Shown one piece after another: positions 40,244 through 53,474 of a DNA stretch of 53,474 nucleotides (positions within the stretch are counted from its first letter, which is position 1; every line of letters begins with the position of its first letter). The notes below the pieces were generated by a model. The model saw only the letters and a program-made list of their open reading frames with translations, was not told where the DNA came from and ran no database searches. The translations under genes and the position numbers were made by a program. Origin of the DNA: an uncultured Eubacteriales bacterium (GTDB lineage: Bacteria; Bacillota; Clostridia; Christensenellales; CAG-138); assembly GCA_902801845.1 (NCBI GenBank), contig CADCJW010000011.1, positions 1-53,474 on the forward strand. The letters are read 5' to 3'.

Positions 40244-41188
40244 ATGTGGTTCGCACTCTCTTTGATCGCGCTGCTCTGCTGGAGCGGCTCCGACATGTTC
40301 TCCAAGATCGGTTCCAAGCCATCTGACAAACTGAGCCATTGGAAGATGGTCATGGCCGTGGGCCTGGTCATGGGCCTTCATGCCGCCTACGAGATCTTCA
40401 TCGGCGGCGTGGAGATCACCTGGGGTACCATCGTGGCCTACCTGCCCGCCAGCTTCATGTACATCCTGTCCATGACTCTTGGCTATGTGGGTCTTCGGTA
40501 TATCGAGCTCTCCGTCTCCAGCCCCATCTGCAACTCCTCCGGCGGCATCGCGGCGGTCCTCTGCTTCCTGTTTTTGCAGGAGATGCCGGGGCTGGTCCAG
40601 TGGATCGGCGTGGTGGCGGTGACCATCGGCGTGGTGCTCCTGGGCGTGGTGGAGATGAACGAGAGCGACGACGCCCGAGAGCTGCGCCAGCAGGACAGCA
40701 AGGTGAAGTATGAGAAGAGCTTCATCGCCCTGCTGTTACCTATTTTATATTGTATCATCGATGCCCTGGGCACCTTCTTCGATTCGGTCATCCTGCGGGA
40801 GGAGGCCACGGGCACCTTCCTCGATACCGTCTTTCCCACCATGCTGGAGGAAGGCCCGGCCAACGTGGCCTATGAGCTCACCTTCCTGGTCTGCGGCATC
40901 GTGGCCGCCATCTACGTGCTGGGCGTCCGCCGGGACAAGCTGACCGTGAAGGCCGAGGGACCCAAGCTCCTGGGCGGCATCTTCGAGACCGCGGGCCAGC
41001 TCGCTTACATCTACGCCCTGGGCGACACGGCCCACGCGGGCTTCGCCGCGGCCATCATCGCCTCCTACTGCGCCTTGTCCGTGGTGTGGAGCCGCATCTT
41101 CCTGAAGGAGAAGCTGTCCTGGAAGCATTACGGCGCCATCGCCCTCACCGTGGCGGGCATCATCATACTGGGCATATTTGACGCTTGA
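40244..41188 (+). CDS. DMT superfamily (EamA-type) transporter
   Basis: This 314-residue membrane protein has about ten hydrophobic segments in two EamA-like halves, with the typical end ALTVAGIIILGIF. The segment between the halves is charged (residues ~140-165). The first half ends SSPICNSSGGIAAVLCFLFLQE, as in DMT carriers. Substrate unknown; the family includes metabolite and amino-acid exporters. The SD is GAGG about 10 nt before the ATG. A terminator follows. Confidence 0.85.
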   Translation: MWFALSLIALLCWSGSDMFSKIGSKPSDKLSHWKMVMAVGLVMGLHAAYEIFIGGVEITWGTIVAYLPASFMYILSMTLGYVGLRYIELSVSSPICNSSGGIAAVLCFLFLQEMPGLVQWIGVVAVTIGVVLLGVVEMNESDDARELRQQDSKVKYEKSFIALLLPILYCIIDALGTFFDSVILREEATGTFLDTVFPTMLEEGPANVAYELTFLVCGIVAAIYVLGVRRDKLTVKAEGPKLLGGIFETAGQLAYIYALGDTAHAGFAAAIIASYCALSVVWSRIFLKEKLSWKHYGAIALTVAGIIILGIFDA

Positions 41189-41202
41189 TTTTTGCAAACA
41201 AA

Positions 41203-41226
41203 AAGGCTGCCTCGACCGGCAGCCTT
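41203..41226. terminator. Terminator between convergent genes
   Basis: AAGGCTGCC (41203-41211) pairs with GGCAGCCTT (41218-41226) around a 6-nt loop, with A and T runs on both sides. It lies between the DMT gene and the convergent Myb-like gene. Confidence 0.85.
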
Positions 41227-41231
41227 CTTGT

Positions 41232-41795
41232 TTACTCTTTGGCGCTCCTTCTGAGAAGCTCGCTCAGGCTTTCGCACAGGGTCCGGATCAGGGCCTCCGT
41301 GTCGGGCGGGACGGTCGTCTTTCGGGGCCGGCCCGGGCCGGCGGGGGAGGGGGCGTAGGGGTCGAAGACAGGATCGCCCTTCTCCTGCAGCTCCCGGCGG
41401 GCCCGATCCACCAGGGCGGGGCGGCTCTTGAGGAGGGATCGGTACTTGTTCTGATAGCGGAGCATGCGCCGGGTGTCCCCCTGAGCGATGCGCAGCGTAC
41501 AGGCGCGGACGGACTCCCCGGCGGACCGGGCCAGCAGCACCGTCTTGAGCAGGGACAAGCTTTCCTCCTCGGAGAAGGGGAGGAAGGCAGGGGCGCTTTC
41601 GCCGGTCTTGCTGCTGGCGTAATAGTGGTTCCGAACGCTGTTGGGCTGTCGACCGGTCTCTTTCGCAGCCTCGGCAAAGGCGGTCTTCAGGGGTTCGCCC
41701 GCGGCCCGGCACCGGTCCACGGCAACCTGGAGCAGCGCCTCCTCGGCGCTGTCCCAGCCGGACTTGCGGCGCGGGGAGATCATGGCTTGTTCCAT
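41232..41795 (-). CDS. Myb/RsfA-like DNA-binding protein
   Basis: This 187-residue protein begins with a Myb/SANT-like helical domain: SGWDSAEEALLQVAVDRC, then LKTAFAEAAKETGRQPNSVRNHYYA (about 10-55). This layout resembles RsfA-type prespore regulators of Bacillus. A second helical region (about 65-115) and a Pro/Gly-rich basic AT-hook-like stretch (PAGPGRPRKTT, about 150-160) follow. The ATG at 41795 is chosen for an AAGGAAG SD; a nearby in-frame ATG at 41783 is also possible. A sporulation role is inference. Confidence 0.68.
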   Translation of the reverse strand: MEQAMISPRRKSGWDSAEEALLQVAVDRCRAAGEPLKTAFAEAAKETGRQPNSVRNHYYASSKTGESAPAFLPFSEEESLSLLKTVLLARSAGESVRACTLRIAQGDTRRMLRYQNKYRSLLKSRPALVDRARRELQEKGDPVFDPYAPSPAGPGRPRKTTVPPDTEALIRTLCESLSELLRRSAKE

Positions 41796-41921
41796 AGATA
41801 TATCGCTTCCTTTCCTATATGGTTTCAGGGTCAGTGTGGACAAAAAGATGCTTTCTCCATACAACCATATGCAGGGAAACGGTCCTTTAGAAAAATATTG
41901 CCTCTTTGTAAAAAATATTTC

Positions 41922-41950
41922 TTGACAGCTTGTAGACATAGTGATACTAT
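41922..41950 (+). promoter_or_regulatory. Promoter of rpoBC
   Basis: TTGACA (41922-41927), 17 nt, TACTAT (41945-41950). Transcription would begin near 41957, giving a leader of about 128 nt that includes a GTAAA-T-CCGG/CCGGTTTAC hairpin (41992-42017). Stretch 41796-41921 shows no gene. Confidence 0.8.
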
Positions 41951-42084
41951 TCTAAGTCGCATTATGATAGCTAAACTGTCGGCGTATGCCTGTAAATCCG
42001 GCGAGCAACCGGTTTACGCGGACGGGATGGATAGGTATCCGTGCAATCAAAGTCGGTGCAACGGCATCAAAAGGAGTGAACGAG

Positions 42085-45000
42085 ATGATGCATGACGTCA
42101 AGATGGGACGGCGGGTCCGCAAGAGCTTTTCCAAGGTCAACGAAGTGCTCAGCATGCCCGATCTCATTGAGGTGCAGAAGAATTCCTACTACCGCTTTCT
42201 GAAAGAAGATCTTAAAGAGGTTTTCAACGACATCTCCCCCATCGTCGACTATTCCGGCAAGCTCGTCCTGGAGTTCGTGGACTATCGGATCGATCTCGAT
42301 AAGCCCAAGTACACCCAGGAGGAGAGCAAGGAAAACGACGTGAATTACGCCGCGCCCCTGCGGGTCACCGTCCGGCTCATCAACAAAGAGACCGGCGAGG
42401 TGAAGCAGCAGGAGGTCTTTATGGGCGATTTCCCGCTGATGACGCCCCAGGGCACCTTTATCATCAACGGCGCAGAGCGAGTCATCGTAAGTCAGCTGGT
42501 CCGGTCCCCCGGCGCCTATTATTCGGTCAGCACCGACAAGTGGGGCAACCAGCTCTATTCCTCCCAGGTCATCCCCAACCGGGGCGCCTGGCTGGAGTAT
42601 GAAACCGACAGCAACGGCATCCTGTACGTGAAGATCGACCGGCAGCGGAAGGTGTTCATCACCTCCCTGCTGCGCGCCATCGGCTACGGCACCAAGGCGG
42701 AGATCCGGGAGCTGCTGGGCGAGGATGAACGGCTGGAGAACACCCTCCAGAAGGACCCCACCAACTCCGTGGCAGAGGGCCTTATCGAGATCTACAAGCG
42801 GCAGCGCCCCGGCGAGCCTCCCACGGAGGAGAGCGCCCGGAGCCTGCTCAACGGCCTGTTCTTCGACAACCGGTACGACCTTGCCCGGGTAGGCCGCTAT
42901 AAGTTCAATAAGAAGCTGAGCCTGAAGGCCCGCATCGTGAACCAGATCGCCGCTGAGATGGTGGTCTCACCCGTCACCGGCGAAGTGCTGCTGGAGGAGG
43001 GCGCCTTTATCGATAAGCAGAAGGCCGAAGAGGTCCAGAACGCCGGCGTCAACGCCGTGTCGGTCCGGATCGAGGACAAGACCGTGAAGGTGGTGGGCAA
43101 CAACTTCGCCTCCGCCGCCGGCTTCCTGCCCTTTGCCCCCATCGAGGCGGGCCTCAACGAGGACGTCCATATCCCCACGCTCCTTGCCCTGCTCCCCGAG
43201 ATGCAGGCCATCGAGGGCGAGGAGGCTCAAAAGGACTTCCTCCGCAGCCACTACTATGATCTGATTCCCCGCCATATCGTCCCCGACGACATGGTGGCTT
43301 CTGTGTCCTACATGATCGACCTTTCCTGCGGGATCGGCAAGACGGATGATATCGACCATCTGGGCAACCGCCGCATCCGCAGCGTGGGCGAGCTCCTCCA
43401 GAATCAGATCCGGGTGGGCCTCACCCGGTTGGAGCGGGTGGTCCGGGAGCGGATGGGCCTGCAGGACATGGACGTGGTCATGCCCAGCAACCTCATCAAT
43501 ATCCGTCCGGTGACCGCCGCCATCAAGGAGTTCTTCGGCTCCTCCCAGCTGTCCCAGTTCATGGACCAGACCAACCCCCTGTCCGAGCTGACCCATAAGC
43601 GGCGTCTCTCGGCTCTGGGCCCCGGCGGCTTGAACCGTGACCGCGCCACCTTCGAGGTCCGCGACGTGCACTACTCCCACTACGGCCGTATGTGCCCCAT
43701 CGAGACCCCTGAAGGTCCCAACATCGGTTTGATCAACTCCCTGGCCACCTATGCCCGGATCAACGAGTACGGCTTCATCGAAGCCCCCTACCGGGTGGTG
43801 GACAAGGCCAATCGCCAGGTCACCGAAGAGATCGTATACCTCACCGCCGACGAAGAGGACGGCGCCATCGTAGCCCAGGCCAACGAGCCTGTGGATCCCG
43901 AGACCCACTGGTTCGTGAAGGACCGTGTGGTGGCCCGGAAGCTGGACCAGATCATCGAGGTCCGCAACTCCGAGATCGACTATCTGGACGTTTCCCCCAA
44001 GCAGCTGGTGTCTGTGGCCACGGCCATGATCCCCTTCCTCGAGAACGACGACGCCAACCGGGCCCTCATGGGCTCCAACATGCAGCGTCAGGCCGTGCCC
44101 CTCTTGAAGCCCGAGGCCCCCGTGGTGGCCACCGGCATGGAATACAAGGCGGCGGCCGACTCCGGCATCGTGGTCCTCGCCAAGGAGGACGGCGTGGTGA
44201 GCTACGTGTCCGCCACAAAGGTGGTCATCACCACCCCCGCGGGCGTGCCCCACGAATATAAGATGACCAAGTTCCAGCGGAGCAACCAGGGCACCTGTCT
44301 GAACCAGCGGCCCGTGGTCTCCAAGGGCGAGGTGGTCAAGAAGGGCGACGTCATCGCGGACGGCGCTTCCACCGACGGCGGCGAGATCGCTCTCGGCCGG
44401 AACATCCTCATCGGGTTCATGACCTGGGAGGGCTACAACTACGAGGACGCGGTCCTCATCAGCGAGAAGCTGGTGAAGGAGGACGCCTACACCTCCATCC
44501 ACATCGAGGAGCACGAGGTGGAGGCCCGCGATACCAAGCTGGGCGCCGAGGAGATCACCCGGGACATCCCCAACATCGGTGAGGATGCCTTGAGCCAGCT
44601 GGACGAGAACGGTATCATCCGTCCCGGCGCCGAGGTCCGGGCGGGAGACATCCTGGTGGGCAAGGTCACGCCCAAGGGCGAAACCGAGCTCACGGCGGAG
44701 GAGCGGCTCCTTCGCGCCATCTTCGGCGAGAAGGCCCGTGACGTCCGCGACACCTCCCTGCGCGTGCCCCATGGCGAAGGCGGCGTGGTGGTGGACGTGA
44801 AGGTCTTCACCCGGGAGAAGAAGGACGAGCTGAGCCCCGGTGTCAACCAGATGGTCCGTGTCTACATCGCCCAGAAGCGGAAGATCTCCGTGGGCGACAA
44901 GATGGCCGGCCGTCACGGCAACAAGGGCGTCATCTCCCGCATCCTGCCGGAGGAGGATATGCCCTTCATGCCCGACGGGACGCCGCTGCAGATCGTGCTG

Positions 45001-45855
45001 AACCCCCTGGGCGTGCCGTCCCGAATGAACATCGGACAGGTGTTGGAGCTCCACTTGGGCATGGCCTGCAAGAAGCTGGGCCTCCACATCGCCACCCCCG
45101 TGTTCGACGGCGCCACCGAGGAAGACATCAAGCGGCTGCTGGTGAAGGCGGGTTGCGACGAGGACGGCAAGACGATCCTCTACGACGGCCGTACCGGACA
45201 GCCCTTTGAGAACCGGGTATCCGTTGGCTATATGTATTATTTGAAGCTCCATCATCTGGTGGACGACAAGATCCACGCCCGGAGCACGGGCCCCTACTCC
45301 CTGGTCACCCAGCAGCCTCTGGGCGGCAAGGCCCAGTTCGGCGGCCAGCGTTTCGGCGAGATGGAGGTGTGGGCGTTGGAGGCCTACGGCGCCGCCAACA
45401 CCCTGCAGGAGATCCTGACGGTGAAATCCGACGATGTGGTGGGCCGTGTGAAGACCTACGAGAGCATCGTCAAGGGCGACAACGCCAAGACCGCCGGTGT
45501 GCCTGAATCCTTCAAGGTGCTCATCAAGGAGCTCCAGTCCCTGGCTTTGGACGTGAAGGTCCTTCGCGAGGATCGGACCGAGATCGAGATCACCGAGGAC
45601 GATGAGGACGATCTCAAGCCCATGGACATCAACATCTCCGGCATCGAGGATATGCCCGATCTGCCGGTGGATGAGGATGGCAAGGACGAGGAGGAGGACG
45701 AGTTCGGCGACGACGACTTCGGCGCTGACGAGGACTTCGGCGAGTTCGACGAGCCCGGCGAGGGCGTGCTGGAGCAGGACGACGGGGCAGGTCTGGACGA
45801 TCTGCTGGGCGATCTGTCCGACGGCATGGACAACGGCGATTTGGATTTGGACTAA
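42085..45855 (+). CDS. rpoB: RNA polymerase beta subunit
   Basis: This 1256-residue subunit of RNA polymerase begins with [18 protein letters not shown] after a clear AAGGAG SD; the second ATG at 42088 is an alternative. The rifampicin region [20 protein letters not shown] (about residue 490) has the normal, sensitive-type residues. The usual C-terminal [12 protein letters not shown] and LKELQSL-like segments are present. After about residue 1190 there is an acidic tail of some 65 residues, rich in Asp, Glu, Gly and Phe, longer than in model species. No rplJ/rplL genes precede it here; it starts from its own promoter. Confidence 0.98.
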   Translation: MMHDVKMGRRVRKSFSKVNEVLSMPDLIEVQKNSYYRFLKEDLKEVFNDISPIVDYSGKLVLEFVDYRIDLDKPKYTQEESKENDVNYAAPLRVTVRLINKETGEVKQQEVFMGDFPLMTPQGTFIINGAERVIVSQLVRSPGAYYSVSTDKWGNQLYSSQVIPNRGAWLEYETDSNGILYVKIDRQRKVFITSLLRAIGYGTKAEIRELLGEDERLENTLQKDPTNSVAEGLIEIYKRQRPGEPPTEESARSLLNGLFFDNRYDLARVGRYKFNKKLSLKARIVNQIAAEMVVSPVTGEVLLEEGAFIDKQKAEEVQNAGVNAVSVRIEDKTVKVVGNNFASAAGFLPFAPIEAGLNEDVHIPTLLALLPEMQAIEGEEAQKDFLRSHYYDLIPRHIVPDDMVASVSYMIDLSCGIGKTDDIDHLGNRRIRSVGELLQNQIRVGLTRLERVVRERMGLQDMDVVMPSNLINIRPVTAAIKEFFGSSQLSQFMDQTNPLSELTHKRRLSALGPGGLNRDRATFEVRDVHYSHYGRMCPIETPEGPNIGLINSLATYARINEYGFIEAPYRVVDKANRQVTEEIVYLTADEEDGAIVAQANEPVDPETHWFVKDRVVARKLDQIIEVRNSEIDYLDVSPKQLVSVATAMIPFLENDDANRALMGSNMQRQAVPLLKPEAPVVATGMEYKAAADSGIVVLAKEDGVVSYVSATKVVITTPAGVPHEYKMTKFQRSNQGTCLNQRPVVSKGEVVKKGDVIADGASTDGGEIALGRNILIGFMTWEGYNYEDAVLISEKLVKEDAYTSIHIEEHEVEARDTKLGAEEITRDIPNIGEDALSQLDENGIIRPGAEVRAGDILVGKVTPKGETELTAEERLLRAIFGEKARDVRDTSLRVPHGEGGVVVDVKVFTREKKDELSPGVNQMVRVYIAQKRKISVGDKMAGRHGNKGVISRILPEEDMPFMPDGTPLQIVLNPLGVPSRMNIGQVLELHLGMACKKLGLHIATPVFDGATEEDIKRLLVKAGCDEDGKTILYDGRTGQPFENRVSVGYMYYLKLHHLVDDKIHARSTGPYSLVTQQPLGGKAQFGGQRFGEMEVWALEAYGAANTLQEILTVKSDDVVGRVKTYESIVKGDNAKTAGVPESFKVLIKELQSLALDVKVLREDRTEIEITEDDEDDLKPMDINISGIEDMPDLPVDEDGKDEEEDEFGDDDFGADEDFGEFDEPGEGVLEQDDGAGLDDLLGDLSDGMDNGDLDLD

Positions 45856-45881
45856 GGCAGGCTGGGTAAAGGAGAAAAAGC

Positions 45882-49415
<3,534 letters not shown>

Positions 49416-49440
49416 AGGAAACCATCTTTCGGAGGCGCGC

Positions 49441-50202
49441 ATGGAACAGAAACGTACCGATCAAACCTGTCCCCTGTGGGGCACGGAGACCTGTGCTCGG
49501 CTCAACATGCGTGCCTGCCGGGAGTGCCCCGCCCAGGGCAAGGACCCTCGGGAGGCCAACGATATCCGCAGCGACGTGGAAACCCTCTATTCCTTCCTGC
49601 CGGAGGAGGGCATCCATCCCCTCTTTGCCGGGACGGAATGTACCCTCTGCAAGGGGGAGGAGAAGGGGAGAATCGAAAGCTACGCCCTCTTTGACATGGG
49701 CCACGCCGATCCCCGGCAGCGGAAGAAGAAGCTGAGCCTGTTTCGGAACAAGACCTACGGATTCGTAGTCCCGCTCCAGTTCGGCTGCTGCAAAAACTGC
49801 CGGCGTCGGTACCAGCTGCTGAGCTGGGCCCCTATGCTGACGGCCATCCTGATCCTGGGTCTCGCTTTGCTGGTGGTGTCCCGGGAGACCCTGGCCCAGA
49901 GCATGCGGGACGTGTGGCGGGGATTGCCTCTGCTGGTGCTCCTGATCGCGGGCGGCGTCAGTTTCCTGCTGGGCAAGCTCTTGCAGCGGAACCTGCGCGC
50001 CCGGTTCAACGCTTTCACCTACATGGATCTCAACGATCACCCCGCGGTGAAGCGGATGAGCTCCCTGGGGTGGGAGGGGCTGACGGAGGGGAAATACCCT
50101 CAGCCGGTCTTCACCCGCAAGCGGCTCACCTACGGCGTCGGCACCGCCGTTCCCGTGGAGCAGGCGGAAAAAACCGAAGGAAACGGCGAAATTGTGGATT
50201 GA
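49441..50202 (+). CDS. Cys-rich, two-segment membrane protein of unknown function
   Basis: This 253-residue protein has three Cys clusters before the membrane: C10/C18/C26/C29, C67/C70 and C116/C117/C120, arranged like one or two zinc ribbons. Two membrane segments follow (about 129-147 and 162-180), then a basic, probably cytoplasmic tail. A GGAGG SD precedes the ATG and the gap from rpoC is 25 nt, so it is probably part of the rpoBC transcript. The next promoter overlaps its stop codon. I do not recognise the family. The place between rpoC and rpsL, where an L7Ae-like gene often sits in Firmicutes, is noteworthy. Confidence 0.75.
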   Translation: MEQKRTDQTCPLWGTETCARLNMRACRECPAQGKDPREANDIRSDVETLYSFLPEEGIHPLFAGTECTLCKGEEKGRIESYALFDMGHADPRQRKKKLSLFRNKTYGFVVPLQFGCCKNCRRRYQLLSWAPMLTAILILGLALLVVSRETLAQSMRDVWRGLPLLVLLIAGGVSFLLGKLLQRNLRARFNAFTYMDLNDHPAVKRMSSLGWEGLTEGKYPQPVFTRKRLTYGVGTAVPVEQAEKTEGNGEIVD

Positions 50203-50227
50203 CAAGTCGCCGCCATCCTGATACAAT
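50199..50227 (+). promoter_or_regulatory. Promoter of the rpsL-rpsG-fusA(-tuf) operon
   Basis: TTGACA (50199-50204), 17 nt, TACAAT (50222-50227). The -35 overlaps the TGA of the previous gene. Start near 50234 leaves a leader of about 160 nt. Confidence 0.88.
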
Positions 50228-50267
50228 TTCATTTCGCAGTGTGTGGGGGGACCCATGCTCTGCTTCT

Positions 50268-50300
50268 GCGGCTTTTTAGCCGCTGCGGGGTTTATCCCCG
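50268..50300 (+). promoter_or_regulatory. Double hairpin in the rpsL leader
   Basis: GCGGC-TTTTTA-GCCGC (50268-50283) is followed at once by CGGGG-TTTAT-CCCCG (50286-50300). Such stacked stems in the leader could serve control by a ribosomal protein. This is inference; no known leader family is recognised. Confidence 0.4.
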
Positions 50301-50394
50301 GTAAAGACGGACAATACTCTCTACGAATTGGGTTGCAGAGAGATTGAAATAACAATAGATATATTTTTTCATCATTCTATCAGGAGGAATTCTC

Positions 50395-50769
50395 ATGCCG
50401 ACCATTAACCAGTTGGTTCGCAAGGGCCGGGAGCAGGTGCAGTACAAGTCCAATGCGCCTATCCTCAAGCAGTGCCCCCAGCGCAGGGGCGTTTGCACGG
50501 CGGTCCGTACCATGACCCCGAAAAAGCCCAACTCCGCGCTTCGTAAGATCGCCCGTGTCCGTCTGACCGACGGCCTCGAAGGTACCGCCTACATCCCCGG
50601 CATCGGCCACAACCTGCAGGAGCACTCCGTGGTGCTCATCCGCGGCGGCCGTGTCAAGGATCTGCCCGGCGTCCGGTACCACATCATTCGCGGTACCCGC
50701 GATGCGGCCGGTGTGGCCAATCGCCACCAGGCCCGTTCCCTATATGGCGCCAAGCGCCCCAAGAAATAA
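50395..50769 (+). CDS. rpsL: Ribosomal protein S12
   Basis: This 124-residue small-subunit protein of the decoding centre starts [13 protein letters not shown] after an AGGAGG SD. The streptomycin-related positions are the normal, sensitive type: lysines are kept in TPKKPNSAL and in GRVKDLPGV. It is the first gene of the str operon. Confidence 0.98.
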   Translation: MPTINQLVRKGREQVQYKSNAPILKQCPQRRGVCTAVRTMTPKKPNSALRKIARVRLTDGLEGTAYIPGIGHNLQEHSVVLIRGGRVKDLPGVRYHIIRGTRDAAGVANRHQARSLYGAKRPKK

Positions 50770-50781
50770 GGAGGTACAGCT

Positions 50782-51252
50782 ATGCCAAGACGTGGTTTTA
50801 TCCCCAAGCGGGAAGTGCTTCCCGATCCTATCTATAAGAGCACCGTGGTCACCAAGCTCATCAACCAGGTCATGCTGGACGGCAAGCGGGGCGTTGCCCA
50901 GGCCGCCGTGTATGAGGCTTTCGACACCATCGCCGAGAAGACCGGCCGTCCCGCCCTCGAAGTGTTCGAGGAGGCCATGAACAACATCATGCCCGTGCTG
51001 GAAGTCAAGGCCCGCCGCGTCGGCGGTTCCACCTACCAGGTCCCCATCGAGATCCGTGCCGAGCGCCGGCAGACCCTGGGCCTTCGCTGGCTCGTGTCCT
51101 TTGCCCGCGCCCGCAGCGAGCGCACCATGCGTGAGCGCCTGGCCGGCGAGATCCTGGACGGCGCCAACAACGCCGGCAACGCGGTGAAGAAGAAAGAGGA
51201 CACCCACCGTATGGCCGAGGCCAACAAGGCCTTCGCCCACTACCGCTGGTAA
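50782..51252 (+). CDS. rpsG: Ribosomal protein S7
   Basis: This 156-residue 16S-binding head protein of the small subunit starts [16 protein letters not shown], shows [12 protein letters not shown] and ends in AHYRW. It follows rpsL by 12 nt with an AAGGAGG SD. Confidence 0.98.
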   Translation: MPRRGFIPKREVLPDPIYKSTVVTKLINQVMLDGKRGVAQAAVYEAFDTIAEKTGRPALEVFEEAMNNIMPVLEVKARRVGGSTYQVPIEIRAERRQTLGLRWLVSFARARSERTMRERLAGEILDGANNAGNAVKKKEDTHRMAEANKAFAHYRW

Positions 51253-51256
51253 ATTC

Positions 51257-53474
<2,218 letters not shown>

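Noticed and set aside
43540..43630. Rifampicin-resistance changes in rpoB, and streptomycin changes in rpsL (50395-50769)
   Set aside because: The key residues in both regions match the normal sensitive-type sequence.

Overview
The window is GC-rich DNA from a Gram-positive anaerobe, most likely a Clostridia member of the Oscillospiraceae type; this is inferred from gene content and not from a search. Supporting signs are lipobox lipoproteins, strong Shine-Dalgarno (SD) sites, a RicT/YaaT homologue beside holB, a class B PBP with an NTF2-like domain, the anaerobic (Cbi) cobalamin route, and the order rpoB-rpoC-(Cys-rich membrane protein)-rpsL-rpsG-fusA-tuf.

Layout. 1-340: 3' end of a 5S rRNA, its terminator, and a nested repeat. 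347-2128: leftward GNAT and polysaccharide deacetylase genes. 2164-10262: rightward cell-wall and translation block (PBP, murG, an N2-guanine-type methyltransferase, metG, tatD). 10320-13171: GntP permease and type-2 glycerate kinase. 13259-17042: threonine locus, with thrC-thrH leftward and hom plus an ACT-domain gene rightward, fired from overlapping divergent promoters. 17157-18182: XRE regulator and DUF2975 membrane protein with a symmetric operator-like region. 18421-36486: a leftward, largely overlapping cobalamin/tetrapyrrole operon behind a cobalamin riboswitch. 36531-37014: an intact tRNA-Asn, a second tRNA-Asn broken by a tandem structured repeat, and terminators. 37134-41226: small membrane protein, Cys-rich small protein, holB, ricT, DMT transporter. 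41232-41795: leftward Myb-like regulator. 41922-53474: rpoB, rpoC, a zinc-ribbon-like membrane protein, rpsL, rpsG, fusA and the start of tuf.

How the genes work together. The cobalamin operon encodes most of the anaerobic corrin-ring steps (CbiC, CbiP, CbiA, a CbiJ-CbiE-CbiT triple fusion, CbiH, CbiG, CbiF, CbiD) plus CobD and CbiB for the aminopropanol arm. CbiL and the late nucleotide-loop genes are not present. The promoter-proximal half holds a BtuFCD/FecCD-type importer, a small NEAT-like lipoprotein, and a secreted protein with two tandem CbiK chelatase domains and a C-terminal domain resembling that lipoprotein. This riboswitch-fronted, apparently extracytoplasmic chelatase-plus-importer module is the most unusual system in the window. 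The threonine locus appears to use ThrH, not ThrB, to supply phosphohomoserine.

Two kinds of non-coding repeat recur. One is a palindrome with a core of TTTTTCTCTTC and its complement, usually about 20 nt upstream of a start codon, whose outer stems differ between copies but stay complementary. The other is a ~100-nt module with two potential hairpins, one of which shows compensatory changes; one copy sits inside the loop of a palindrome and two tandem copies interrupt a tRNA-Asn.
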